64,000 nucleotides of DNA from an uncultured Oscillospiraceae bacterium (GTDB taxonomy: Bacteria; Bacillota; Clostridia; Oscillospirales; Ruminococcaceae), in assembly GCA_934486875.1 (NCBI GenBank), contig CAKSPU010000007.1, positions 1 to 64,000 of the forward strand. The letters run 5' to 3'. The notes beneath the pieces are model-generated. The model was not told the DNA's origin and ran no database searches. It saw only the letters and a program-made list of their open reading frames with translations. Of the stretch, positions 1 through 8,276 are shown piece after piece. Made by a program: the position numbers and the translations under genes. The first letter of the stretch is position 1. Every line of letters begins with the position of its first letter.

Positions 1-401
1 AATACAGATATGTATATGGTGCAGTTGAACCGCTTACAGGTGAAAGCTGTTTTGTTGTTATGCCATATTGCAATACCAAAAGTATGAATGTGTTTTTGGA
101 AGAGTTATCGAATACATTTCCAAGAGATAAGATCATATTGGCATGTGACGGAGCTGCTTGGCATAAATCAGGTTCATTAAGAATACCTGAAAATATTGAA
201 CTTGTTTTTATTCCGCCATATACGCCGGAAATGAATACGATCGAGCAGATATGGAAAGAGATAAGAAAACGTGGTTTTAAAAATGAAGTGTTTCAAACGC
301 TTCAAAAGGTTGTTGACAGACTTTGTGATACTATCTGCTCATTGTCCAATGAAACCATTAAAAGCATTACCGGAAGAGATTGGATTTTATCTTGTTTTTA
401 A
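1..401 (+). CDS. IS630-family transposase, C-terminal part (cut by window edge)
   Basis: The reading frame is open from base 3 to a TAA at 399-401, so the gene begins left of the window. It carries the C-terminal half of a DDE transposase of the IS630/Tc1-mariner type. CDGAAWHKS holds the second catalytic Asp, and IPPYTPEMNTIEQIWK holds the third acidic residue followed by the typical basic WKEIRK stretch. About 130 residues are visible. I could not define the right terminal inverted repeat in 402-496. Whether the element is intact cannot be judged from here. Confidence 0.85.
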   Translation, partial: YRYVYGAVEPLTGESCFVVMPYCNTKSMNVFLEELSNTFPRDKIILACDGAAWHKSGSLRIPENIELVFIPPYTPEMNTIEQIWKEIRKRGFKNEVFQTLQKVVDRLCDTICSLSNETIKSITGRDWILSCF

Positions 402-496
402 ATGGTGTTTAGTATCACTTACGCTAAATCTTCCTCTGATTCTTTGGTGACATTTTATATTGCAATTTTCACCCCTGCAAAAATCCTTGAAATCAA

Positions 497-525
497 TTGA
501 CTTATGGAAAAAAATATGTTAAAAT
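497..525 (+). promoter_or_regulatory. Sigma-A promoter of argS
   Basis: TTGACT (497-502), a 17-base spacer and TAAAAT (520-525). Transcription would start near 532, so argS cannot begin at the in-frame TTG at 497 that overlaps the -35 box. Confidence 0.75.
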
Positions 526-562
526 GACAAAAGGACTATTTTTCGGAAGGATTGATATAAAA

Positions 563-2314
563 ATGCAGTCAATTACAAAAAAGCTGACCGAGATCGTTTC
601 GGCGGCATTTGAAAAGTGCGGATATGACCCGAAAATGGGCACAGTCACCGCTTCTGACAGACTTGACCTCTGCCAGTTTCAGTGCAACGGAGCATTTGCG
701 GGAGCAAAGCTTTACCATAAGGCTCCCTTTATGATAGCCGAGGACGTTGCGGCAGTCCTCAGAGAAGAAAGCATTTTCAGCAAGGCTGAGGTTGTAAAGC
801 CCGGCTTTCTGAACCTTACACTTACCGATGAATATATGCTTGAGATCGCCGCTTCGATCGACAGCGACAGCTTCTGCGGCATTCCTCAGGCTGAAAAGCC
901 CGATACTATTGTAATAGATTACGGCGGACCAAACGTTGCAAAGCCCCTCCATATCGGACATCTTCGCTCCGCTATCATCGGCGAGGCTCTCAAAAGGCTT
1001 GCCCGTGCCTGCGGAAACAAGGTCTACGGCGATGTTCACCTTGGCGACTGGGGACTTCAGATAGGTCTCGTTATCACTGAGCTTGAAGAGAGATTTCCTG
1101 GGGAAAGATGCTTTGCGGCTGATTTTGACCCCGATAAGGACAGTGTTTTCCCTCTGAATGCGGAAATGCTCTGCGAGGTTTATCCCACCGCAAGCAAGAA
1201 GAGCAAGGAGGACGAGGCTTTCAAGGACAAGGCTCACACTGCCACCTTTGAGCTTCAGAACGGCAGACCCGGATATATCGCACTTTGGAAAGAGATACTC
1301 CGTGTGTCCATTGCCGACCTTAAGAGCAATTACAGCAAGCTTGGCGTTGATTTTGACTACTGGTACGGCGAGAGCGACGCTGACAAATATATCCCCGAGC
1401 TTATGAAGATACTGGAGAACAAGCACCTTTCCTATGAGAGCGACGGCGCACTTGTTGTTGACGTTGCCAAGGAGGATGACAAGGCTCCTATGCCTCCCGT
1501 TATCGTGAGAAAGTCAGATAATTCCAGCATTTACGCCACTACCGACCTTGCCACCATTATCCAGCGAAACAGGGATTTTGCCCCCGACAGGATATGGTAT
1601 GTGGTTGATAACCGTCAGGAGCTTCATTTTACTCAGGTATTCCGCTGCGCAAGAAGAGCACAGCTCGTTCCCGACAGCACCGACCTTGAATTTCTGGGCT
1701 TCGGCACTATGAACGGCACGGACGGCAAGCCCTACAAGACCCGTGACGGCGGAGTTATGCGCCTTTCCGACCTTATCGACACTGTTACAAATGCGTCTTT
1801 GCAGCGCCTTGAAGGTTCTCAGCTCGTTTCCGACGAGGACAAGGAGGACTATGCACGAAAGCTCGGTATGGCTGCCATAAAGTTCGGCGACCTTATCAAT
1901 CACCGCTCCAAGGACTACATTTTCGACCTTGACAAGTTTATGTCCGCTGAGGGCAAAACGGGAATTTACCTTCTCTACACCGTTTCACGTATAAACTCCA
2001 TAATGAAAAAGGCAGGGGACGCAAAGGCTGAGCTTTCGGGCATCTACACCGACAGCGAGCGTGAGCTTATACTGAAAATGCTTATGACAGGCGATGTGTT
2101 TGACAGGGCTATGGCTGAAAAGGCTCCCAACTACATCTGCGAAAATGCATATCAGCTTGCGGTCTCATTCTCGGGCTTCTACCACGAGAACCACATCATC
2201 AACGAGACCGATGAAAAGAAAAAGGCAAGCTGGCTTGCTCTTGCAGCTCTCACAAGAAAAATGATAATCAGGCATCTTGATATCCTCGGAATTGAAACTG
2301 TGGAAAATATGTAA
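563..2314 (+). CDS. argS: Arginyl-tRNA synthetase
   Basis: Charges tRNA-Arg with arginine in the cytoplasm (class I aminoacyl-tRNA synthetase). Residues 1-90 form the ArgRS N-terminal additional domain. PNVAKPLHIGHLRS places the HIGH motif at residues 130-133. There is no clean KMSKS; as in many ArgRS the equivalent is degenerate (DGKPYKTRDG, near residue 390). The C-terminal 110 residues form the DALR anticodon-binding domain. The 583-residue length is normal for the family. I chose ATG 563 because GGAAGG lies upstream at 545-550 and the promoter at 497-525 excludes longer starts. Its cognate tRNA-Arg(ACG) lies 2 kb downstream. Confidence 0.96.
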   Translation: MQSITKKLTEIVSAAFEKCGYDPKMGTVTASDRLDLCQFQCNGAFAGAKLYHKAPFMIAEDVAAVLREESIFSKAEVVKPGFLNLTLTDEYMLEIAASIDSDSFCGIPQAEKPDTIVIDYGGPNVAKPLHIGHLRSAIIGEALKRLARACGNKVYGDVHLGDWGLQIGLVITELEERFPGERCFAADFDPDKDSVFPLNAEMLCEVYPTASKKSKEDEAFKDKAHTATFELQNGRPGYIALWKEILRVSIADLKSNYSKLGVDFDYWYGESDADKYIPELMKILENKHLSYESDGALVVDVAKEDDKAPMPPVIVRKSDNSSIYATTDLATIIQRNRDFAPDRIWYVVDNRQELHFTQVFRCARRAQLVPDSTDLEFLGFGTMNGTDGKPYKTRDGGVMRLSDLIDTVTNASLQRLEGSQLVSDEDKEDYARKLGMAAIKFGDLINHRSKDYIFDLDKFMSAEGKTGIYLLYTVSRINSIMKKAGDAKAELSGIYTDSERELILKMLMTGDVFDRAMAEKAPNYICENAYQLAVSFSGFYHENHIINETDEKKKASWLALAALTRKMIIRHLDILGIETVENM

Positions 2315-2343
2315 GAAAATTCCCCACAGGACAAGTAATTATG

Positions 2344-2386
2344 GCATATTTCCCGCAAAACCGTTGACATATTTTGCGGAATATGC
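2344..2386. repeat. Inverted repeat straddling the ilvB -35 box
   Basis: Left arm 2344-2360 (GCATATT, TC, CCGCAAAA) and right arm 2372-2386 (TTTTGCGGAATATGC) are complementary apart from two extra bases. The ilvB -35 hexamer lies in the loop and the right arm fills the promoter spacer. It could be an operator or the 3' hairpin of the argS transcript; there is no U-tract. Confidence 0.6.
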
Positions 2387-2392
2387 TAAAAT
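2364..2392 (+). promoter_or_regulatory. Sigma-A promoter of ilvB
   Basis: TTGACA (2364-2369), 17-base spacer, TAAAAT (2387-2392). The predicted start is near 2399, giving an untranslated leader of about 170 bases. Confidence 0.8.
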
Positions 2393-2398
2393 AATAAA

Positions 2399-2568
2399 GT
2401 TATTGTGCTTTAAATATGCTTAATGCAGCAGCGGGTATGCCGCACGGAGGGTTCTACGCAATACCCTGCGAATACGGACTGAGGGATACCCCCTTTGCAG
2501 CTTGGTGCAGATGAGAATATTCAAGGCAGACTTATAATAAGCATTAGGAAAGGAACGATCAATTAAAA
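2399..2568 (+). promoter_or_regulatory. Structured leader RNA of ilvB, possible riboswitch
   Basis: CTTAATGC (2419-2426) pairs over 8 bases (one G-U) with GCATTAGG (2541-2548), closing a domain of about 130 bases. Inside are a GCGG/CCGC hairpin (2431-2443), AGGGT/ACCCT (2448-2467), a CTG-AGGG/CCCT-CAG hairpin (2479-2500) and TGCA/TGCA (2497-2510). The 3' strand of the closing helix ends in the ribosome site AGGAAAGGA (2546-2554), so folding should reduce ribosome access. No T-box antiterminator is seen. A ykkC/ppGpp-type fold was considered because some control ilv genes, but I could not match its consensus. Confidence 0.55.
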
Positions 2569-4263
2569 ATGCTTCTTAACGGTTCTCAGATAATTCTCGA
2601 ATGCCTCTTAGAGCAGGGAGTGGATACGGTTTTCGGTTATCCCGGAGGCGCAGTGCTTAATATTTACGATGCACTTTACGATTACAGCGACAGGATAACC
2701 CATATCCTCACATCTCACGAGCAGAACGCAGGTCACGCCGCTGACGGCTATTCCCGTACAACGGGCAAGACAGGCGTTGTAATTGCGACCTCGGGTCCGG
2801 GTGCAACAAACCTTGTTACAGCCATTGCCACCGCAAATATGGACAGCATTCCTCTTGTTGCCATTACGGGAAATGTGGGCACAAGCCTTCTCGGTCTTGA
2901 CTCCTTCCAGGAGGTGGACATCACAGGCATCACAATGCCTATCACCAAGCACAACTACATCGTCAAGGACGTAAATGACCTTGCTGATGTTATCAGAGAA
3001 GCTTTCTTTATCGCAAATGACGGCAGAAAGGGTCCCGTTCTCATTGATATCCCCAAGGACATTACAGCTGCAAAGTGCGAGTATGAGCCGAAGCCCGTTC
3101 AGGGTCACAGCGCAAGTGTTGACAATGCCGAGATCGACGAGGCTGTAAAGGTCATTGCATCGGCAAAGAAACCTTTTATCTTTGCAGGCGGCGGCGTTGT
3201 TCTTGCAAATGCTGAGTCTCAGCTTGCAGAATTTGCAGACCTTATTGACGCACCCGTTGCAATGTCCCTTATGGGTATGGCTTCCTTTGACAACGAAAGC
3301 CCCAGATACACAGGAATGCTCGGTATGCACGGCACAAAGACATCATCTCTTGCACTTACAAGCAGCGATGTTATCGTTGTTCTCGGTTCAAGATTTTCCG
3401 ACCGTGTTACCTGCAGCACAGCTTCATTCTGCGAAAATATAAAGAATGCAAAGATAGTACATATCGAGATCGACCCTGCGGAATTTGACAAGAATGTTCC
3501 TGCCGATGTTCACGTTCAGGGTGATGTAAAACTCGTTCTCACCGAGATAAACAGAAAGCTCAGGGCTATGGACAGGATAAGCCATCCCGAATGGATGGCT
3601 CAGATAGCCGAGTGGAAAAAGACCTATCCTTTACATCAGGTAGGGGCTGACGAAGAAGCGGTTCTCCCTCAGTATGTTCTTGAAACTCTTGCAGACATCA
3701 CAAACAGAGACGCTATCATTACCACTGAGGTCGGACAGCATCAGATGTGGACTGCGGAGTATTTCCCATTCAAAAATCCCAAGAGCTTTGCCACATCGGG
3801 CGGTCTCGGAACAATGGGCTACGGTCTCGGCGCAGCTATCGGCGCAAAGGTGGGCAACCCTGACAAGACGGTTGTGAACATTGCGGGCGACGGCAGCTTC
3901 TATATGAATATGACCGAGCTTTCCACCCTTTCAAAGTATCAGATGCCCGTTATCGAGCTTGTTTTCAACAATACCGTTCTCGGAATGGTAAGACAGTGGC
4001 AGAGACTTTTCTACAACTGCCATTTTTCCCAGACTACCCTTGAAAAGCCCACAGATTTCGAGCTTCTTGCAAAGGCATTCGGCATTGAGCCTGTCACCAT
4101 CACAAAGAAGAGCGAGGTAAGAGAAAAGCTTGAACACGCAGTTTCCTGCGGCAAGCCTGTTCTCATCAACTGCATTATCGACAAGGACATCAACGTTCTG
4201 CCTATGGTTCCTGCGGGAGCTTCCGTTGCAGAGCCTATCCTTGAAATTGCTGTTGATTGCTGA
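2569..4263 (+). CDS. ilvB: Acetolactate synthase, large catalytic subunit
   Basis: Condenses two pyruvates, or pyruvate with 2-oxobutyrate, using thiamine diphosphate: the first common step of valine, leucine and isoleucine synthesis. The N-terminal Pyr domain has GYPGGAVLNIYDAL and the catalytic Glu51 in TSHEQNAGH. A central FAD-type domain follows. The C-terminal PP domain has the TPP motif starting GDGSFYMN near residue 441 and NN near 468, followed by VLGMVRQWQ. Length 564 is typical. No small subunit (ilvN) is adjacent, so it must lie elsewhere or be dispensable. Expression is probably controlled by the leader upstream. Confidence 0.94.
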   Translation: MLLNGSQIILECLLEQGVDTVFGYPGGAVLNIYDALYDYSDRITHILTSHEQNAGHAADGYSRTTGKTGVVIATSGPGATNLVTAIATANMDSIPLVAITGNVGTSLLGLDSFQEVDITGITMPITKHNYIVKDVNDLADVIREAFFIANDGRKGPVLIDIPKDITAAKCEYEPKPVQGHSASVDNAEIDEAVKVIASAKKPFIFAGGGVVLANAESQLAEFADLIDAPVAMSLMGMASFDNESPRYTGMLGMHGTKTSSLALTSSDVIVVLGSRFSDRVTCSTASFCENIKNAKIVHIEIDPAEFDKNVPADVHVQGDVKLVLTEINRKLRAMDRISHPEWMAQIAEWKKTYPLHQVGADEEAVLPQYVLETLADITNRDAIITTEVGQHQMWTAEYFPFKNPKSFATSGGLGTMGYGLGAAIGAKVGNPDKTVVNIAGDGSFYMNMTELSTLSKYQMPVIELVFNNTVLGMVRQWQRLFYNCHFSQTTLEKPTDFELLAKAFGIEPVTITKKSEVREKLEHAVSCGKPVLINCIIDKDINVLPMVPAGASVAEPILEIAVDC

Positions 4264-4282
4264 TAATTAATACTATAAAAAT

Positions 4283-4308
4283 GAGCTGCGGAATTTTTCC
4301 CGCAGCTC
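4283..4308 (+). terminator. Terminator after ilvB
   Basis: GAGCTGCGG (4283-4291) and CCGCAGCTC (4300-4308) form a 9-bp GC-rich stem 20 bases after the ilvB stop. The following T-run is weak. Confidence 0.6.
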
Positions 4309-4394
4309 TATTTCCATACATCAGACGGATAACGGTCTGTCAATAGTGCGAAATGGGCTGCAAGAAAATATTTTCAGTTTTTTTTGAAAAATGC

Positions 4395-4423
4395 TTGACA
4401 AATGGAAATCAGAGTGATATAAT
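4395..4423 (+). promoter_or_regulatory. Consensus promoter of tRNA-Arg
   Basis: TTGACA (4395-4400), exactly 17 bases, TATAAT (4418-4423): a perfect sigma-A promoter ending 19 bases before the tRNA, as expected for a stable RNA gene. Confidence 0.9.
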
Positions 4424-4442
4424 ATAATAGTTGATTGAAGAT

Positions 4443-4519
4443 GCGTTGCTAGCTCAGCTGGATAGAGTGACTGGCTACGAACCAGTAGGTCAGGGGTTCG
4501 AGTCCCTTGCAGCGCACCA
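4443..4519 (+). tRNA. tRNA-Arg (anticodon ACG)
   Basis: A complete 77-base cloverleaf. The acceptor stem is GCGTTGC/GCAGCGC (one G-U pair), with D arm GCTC/GAGT and anticodon arm ACTGG-CTACGAA-CCAGT. Anticodon ACG at 4477-4479 is read as ICG after deamination and decodes CGN codons. The T arm is AGGGG-TTCGAGT-CCCTT. The CCA end is encoded (4517-4519). It stands alone, with its own consensus promoter and terminator. Confidence 0.97.
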
Positions 4520-4523
4520 ACAA

Positions 4524-4560
4524 AAGCCACGTAAACAAACCGTTTGCGTGGCTTCTTCTT
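4524..4560 (+). terminator. Terminator of tRNA-Arg
   Basis: AAGCCACG (4524-4531) pairs with CGTGGCTT (4547-4554), extended inward by TAAAC/GTTTG, and is followed by CTTCTTTT. Confidence 0.85.
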
Positions 4561-4596
4561 TTATAAATAACCCACTTTATAACCCGTTTTTATTCT

Positions 4597-5110
4597 ATAC
4601 TAGAGCGTATCTGAAAATTTAAAAGAGTTGTATTATTTAGACAAAAGCCAAATGGAAGCGGCGTGTACGAAAGCAAAAAACGATGAAGCAAGCTTATCAT
4701 AACGAGTAGCAACTCTGCGAAAAGCTCTAATTTTCTGTTCCATAGGCTTTATCGCCGAGAATATTACTGCCTGATATATTAATCCCCGATAAAACATCTA
4801 CTGCCGCCTTGGAATCGTGAACCTGACCAAACGACTGTATACTGTTTTGTATGAACCATAGCGTTCAGGAATATCTGCCCACGCAGTTCCGCTGCGTGCA
4901 AGCCATAGAATTGCATTCATCATCATTCTGTTATCCTTGGGTGGTCTTCCCGTTTTTGCTCTGGGAAACATTTCCTTGATCTGTTCCCACTGTTCATCAC
5001 TTAATTCATATCGTTTTGTGCCCATTTGCACTTCTCCTTTGGCTTTTTCTTTTATTATACCATTTGAGGGCTTTTTGTGCAACTTTTTCTTTTCAGATAC
5101 GCTCTAGTAT
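4597..5110 (-). mobile_element. Internally deleted IS5-family insertion sequence
   Basis: Bounded by identical 21-bp inverted repeats at 4597-4617 and 5090-5110, which read inward ATACTAGAGCGTATCTGAAA. Their outermost few bases may be duplicated target. The element is only 514 bp, whereas an IS5-group element with a full transposase is usually 800-900 bp. The missing part is the middle of the transposase gene, including the DDE core. It therefore cannot move by itself, but it keeps both ends and could be mobilised in trans. A fragment of the same end lies at 59220-59256. Confidence 0.85.
4633..5025 (-). pseudogene. IS5-family transposase, internal deletion
   Basis: The N-terminal part starts at ATG 5025 behind AAAGGAG and reads MGTKRYELSDEQWEQIKEMF, then GRPPKDNRMMMNAILWLARSG: the DUF4096 helix-turn-helix region of IS5 transposases. 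It runs to about 4800. The C-terminal part, in another frame, reads IRAFRRVATRYDKLASSFFA and stops at 4633, a typical IS5 C-terminus. A GDKAYG remnant lies between them. The catalytic Asp-Asp-Glu core is missing, so the product is not functional. Confidence 0.85.
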
Positions 5111-5141
5111 CAATAACAGCTCAGTCAATGATAGTTACAAA

Positions 5142-5174
5142 ATACGGGAAATACGTCCGCCGCATTTCCCGTAT
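5142..5174 (-). terminator. Terminator of the PLP aminotransferase gene
   Basis: Perfect 11-bp arms ATACGGGAAAT (5142-5152) and ATTTCCCGTAT (5164-5174), followed on the minus strand by TTTTG. It lies 20 bases beyond the aminotransferase stop. Confidence 0.75.
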
Positions 5175-5194
5175 ATAAGATCATATCCGTGATA

Positions 5195-6385
5195 TTATTC
5201 TCCGTAAAGCTCCTTTGTGAGCTGACCCAGTATCTTGCAGCCCTCTGTGAGCTGTTCATCTGTAGGTGTGGAGAAATTCATTCTGAAGCTTGTTGTCTTT
5301 GCGTTCTCATCGGTAAGGAAAGCAGTTCCGGGAACTACAGCAACCTTGCGCTCAATAGCCTTTTTGCAGAAATCAAGCATATCGCTGCCCTCGGGAAGTG
5401 TGCCCCAAATGAAAAGTCCGCCCTGAGGCTCGGTAACTGTCACCTTTGAGGAGAAGTATTTCCTGATGCCATCAGCCATAATGGTGTACTTTCTCTTGTA
5501 TATCTGCTTAAGTGACGCAATATGTGCATCGAAATCGTACTCGGTGAGTATTCTGTGGCATATCATCTGAGCCAGGATATTTGAATGAACATCGGATACC
5601 TGCTTGCAGACAACTATCTTGGAGATTATCTCGGGAGCTGCGGCAATGAAGCCCACTCTCATTCCGGGAGATACTACCTTTGAAAAGCTTCCCGCATAGA
5701 TGACCCTGCCCTCGGTATCGAGAGACTTAACGGAGGGAATGTCCTCTCCCGCAAATCTCAGCTCGCCGTAGGGATTGTCCTCGATTATTATAAGGTCGTG
5801 AGCGCAGGCAAATTCATAAACAGCCTTTCTTCTTGCAGCGGACATACATCTTCCCGAGGGGTTCTGGAAATTGGGGATAATGTAAAGGAGCTTGCAGTTT
5901 TTGTTGTTCTTCACAGCCTCTTCAAGACCTGCAATGCTGATACCCTCGTCGTCCATCTCAACACCTGCAAGGTGAGCGTTATATGAACGGAATGCATTCA
6001 GACAGCCGATGAAGCTGGGACTTTCGCAGATGAGCGTGTCGCCCTCATTGAGGAAGATCTTGCAGGAAAGCTCGGAAGCCTGCTGACCGCCCGAGGTGAT
6101 GATAAGCTCGTCTCTGTCGGTAAAGCTGCCCTGGGAAGCAAGGCGTTTCTTAACAGCGTCCCTGAGTGGTGTATAGCCCTCGGTAGCCCCGTACTGGAGA
6201 GCCGCAATGGGGTTCTTTTCAAGGATATCCATAGTAATTTTCCTTATCTCCTCAACGGGAAATGCATCGGGAGCGGGGTTTCCTGCGGCAAAGGCAATGA
6301 TGCTCGGGTCAGCGGTGGCTTTGAGGATCTCTCTTATGGCAGAGGGCTTTAAACCTGATATTTTATCGGAAAATGTGTAATTCAT
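5195..6385 (-). CDS. PLP-dependent aminotransferase, class I/II (2-aminoadipate/LysN-like)
   Basis: A fold-type I aminotransferase of 396 residues. The motif FAAGNPAPDAFPVEEI near the N-terminus, LQYGATEGYTPLR, and the PLP-binding lysine in YAGSFSKVVSPGMRVG (near residue 233) match the LysN / aromatic / branched-chain group that shares the C-terminal domain of MocR regulators. No N-terminal DNA-binding domain is present, so it is a stand-alone enzyme. The substrate cannot be assigned from sequence. ATG 6385 was chosen because AGGAG precedes it by about 10 bases. The gene stands alone, with its own promoter and terminator. Confidence 0.85.
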   Translation of the reverse strand: MNYTFSDKISGLKPSAIREILKATADPSIIAFAAGNPAPDAFPVEEIRKITMDILEKNPIAALQYGATEGYTPLRDAVKKRLASQGSFTDRDELIITSGGQQASELSCKIFLNEGDTLICESPSFIGCLNAFRSYNAHLAGVEMDDEGISIAGLEEAVKNNKNCKLLYIIPNFQNPSGRCMSAARRKAVYEFACAHDLIIIEDNPYGELRFAGEDIPSVKSLDTEGRVIYAGSFSKVVSPGMRVGFIAAAPEIISKIVVCKQVSDVHSNILAQMICHRILTEYDFDAHIASLKQIYKRKYTIMADGIRKYFSSKVTVTEPQGGLFIWGTLPEGSDMLDFCKKAIERKVAVVPGTAFLTDENAKTTSFRMNFSTPTDEQLTEGCKILGQLTKELYGE

Positions 6386-6421
6386 ATGTATCAGACTCCT
6401 GTGTATAAAAATAGTAATTTG

Positions 6422-6450
6422 ATTATACCACATATTTTCCAAAAAGGCAA
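6422..6450 (-). promoter_or_regulatory. Promoter of the PLP aminotransferase
   Basis: On the minus strand: TTGCCT (6450-6445), 17-base spacer, TATAAT (6427-6422). Confidence 0.75.
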
Positions 6451-6495
6451 CATATAATTTAATAAAAATCTGTCAGCCTTAACGGGAGTGATAAT

Positions 6496-8151
6496 GTGAA
6501 AAAGCAGGGATTTCTTTACGGCTCGGCTGTTCTTATAATTTCGGCTGTTATAGTCAAGGTCATCGGCGCACTTTTCCGCATACCCCTTGCAAATATGCTT
6601 GGCGGAACGGGAATGGGCTATTTTTCGGCGGCATACGGCATTTTTATGCCCGTTTATGCCATATCCGCCACAGGACTTCCTGCGGCAGCGGCAAGATCCG
6701 TATCATCAGCCGCAGCACGTGGACGTGAGGACGAGGTAAGTGAGGTCAGGCGCACAGCCCTGAGCCTTTTCGGGCTTGTGGGATTTGCAGGCACATTTAT
6801 AATAGTTTTGTGTGCATATCCTCTCTGCAAGGCTGTCTCGGGAGATATTGCCGCTGTGCCTGCGGTCATCGCAATTGCCCCGTCGGTGCTTGCAGGCTGC
6901 CTTGTATCGGTCTACAGAGGCTGTGCGGAGGGCAGGAGGGATATGTACCCCACCGCCGTTTCACAGGTCATAGAGGGTGCGGCAAAGCTGATATTCGGAC
7001 TGTCCCTGTGCTGCGGCTGCCTTTACATCGCAAGGACATCTCCCCTGCTTTTTGTGAAACTGACAGGGTGCAGGAGCGCTGAGGACGGAGCACTCCCCTA
7101 CAGCGCCGCTGCGGCAGTTCTGGGAATAACATTATCTTCATTTGCAGGACTGCTTTATATGATGCTCAGGGAGAGGAAAGAAAAAAGCAGCAAAAGAACG
7201 GACAGGCTTTCTCCGAAAGAACGTTCCGCAATAAGGCGTGAGCTGTTAAGAACGGCGATCCCCGCATCTATCGGCGCACTTGTCATAAATCTCACATCGC
7301 TCATCGACCTTGTAACGGTGATGCGGTCGCTGAAAGTCCTTGCCGCAAAAGCCCCACGGGTGTTTTCAGAGCTTCTCGCAGGGGGCGTGACAGCTGCGGA
7401 TATACCGAATTTCGTTTACGGCAGCTTCACGGGGCTTGCGGTGACGGTGTTCAACCTTGTTCCCTCGGTCACAAATATGTTCGGCAAAAGTATGCTCCCC
7501 GCCGCTGCCGCCGCAAAAGCTTCGGGTGACAGAAAGCGTCTCGGGGAATGTGCGGGAGGGGCTGTTCTCGCCTCAGCGCTGGTATCCGTCCCCGCAGGCA
7601 TCGGTATCGCAGCACTTGCGGAGCCTGTGCTCAGATTTCTTTTCGGCGGACGTGAGCTTGAAATATCTGTCTGCGCAGAAGCTATGAAGGTCCTCGGAGG
7701 GGCTGTGCCCTTTGTATGCATATCATCTGTGGCATTTGCAGTGCTCCAGGCAGCTGACAGAGCCGATATTCCCGTAAAGCTTATGGCTGCGGGAGCGGTG
7801 CTGAAGCTCATAGGCAATATCACACTCACGTCTGTGCCCACACTCGGCGTTACGGGTGCGGCAATATCCACACTTGTGTGCTACATTTTCATCTGCATAG
7901 CTTCGCTTTTTATGCTGAAAAAGTATGCAGGCTATGAGCTTCACGGATTCGGAAAGGTGTTTCTGAAAATTTTTTCCTGCGGAATGCTTTGCGGAGCGGG
8001 GGCATTTTTAGTTTACAATAAGCTGTCAGATTTTGGAAGCAACGCTGTTTCCACTCTTTCCGCCTGCCTTTTCGGCGGCATAATTTACATATTAAGTACA
8101 TATTTCACGGGAATAATTACAAAAAGTACGTTAAAAATGCTGATTTCTTAA
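6496..8151 (+). CDS. Polysaccharide/lipid II flippase-like membrane protein (YabM/SpoVB family)
   Basis: A 551-residue polytopic protein of the MVF/MATE superfamily, with about 14 hydrophobic segments from residue 8 onward and an N-terminal hairpin containing IGALFRIPLANMLGGTGMG, typical of SpoVB/YabM/MurJ relatives. Such proteins flip lipid-linked saccharides across the membrane; SpoVB acts in spore cortex synthesis. The GTG start at 6496 follows GGGAG by 7 bases. The order flippase-mazG-hup-rqcP parallels the yabM-yabN-yabO segment of Bacillus, which favours YabM as the orthologue. The exact substrate is unknown. Confidence 0.82.
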   Translation: MKKQGFLYGSAVLIISAVIVKVIGALFRIPLANMLGGTGMGYFSAAYGIFMPVYAISATGLPAAAARSVSSAAARGREDEVSEVRRTALSLFGLVGFAGTFIIVLCAYPLCKAVSGDIAAVPAVIAIAPSVLAGCLVSVYRGCAEGRRDMYPTAVSQVIEGAAKLIFGLSLCCGCLYIARTSPLLFVKLTGCRSAEDGALPYSAAAAVLGITLSSFAGLLYMMLRERKEKSSKRTDRLSPKERSAIRRELLRTAIPASIGALVINLTSLIDLVTVMRSLKVLAAKAPRVFSELLAGGVTAADIPNFVYGSFTGLAVTVFNLVPSVTNMFGKSMLPAAAAAKASGDRKRLGECAGGAVLASALVSVPAGIGIAALAEPVLRFLFGGRELEISVCAEAMKVLGGAVPFVCISSVAFAVLQAADRADIPVKLMAAGAVLKLIGNITLTSVPTLGVTGAAISTLVCYIFICIASLFMLKKYAGYELHGFGKVFLKIFSCGMLCGAGAFLVYNKLSDFGSNAVSTLSACLFGGIIYILSTYFTGIITKSTLKMLIS

Positions 8152-8169
8152 AAAAATTTAAAAACCTAC

Positions 8170-8198
8170 TTGAATTATTTGGATTTATCGGTTAATAT
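8170..8198 (+). promoter_or_regulatory. Promoter before mazG
   Basis: TTGAAT (8170-8175), 17 bases, TAATAT (8193-8198). The predicted start near 8205 leaves room only for a mazG start downstream of the TTG at 8214. Confidence 0.6.
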
Positions 8199-8276
8199 AT
8201 TAAATGACGGCTTTTGCAGGCTCAGACAAAAGGCTTTGCAGCCGAAATCCTCCCGAAGCGGAAAGAAGATGTTAAT

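Noticed and set aside
569..1426. Leftward frame of 285 codons inside argS
   Set aside because: Shadow frame without start signals or protein motifs; argS is unambiguous.
2416..2514. 32-codon frame inside the ilvB leader as an attenuation leader peptide
   Set aside because: No ribosome site, and no run of Ile, Leu or Val codons; the frame seems incidental to the RNA structure.
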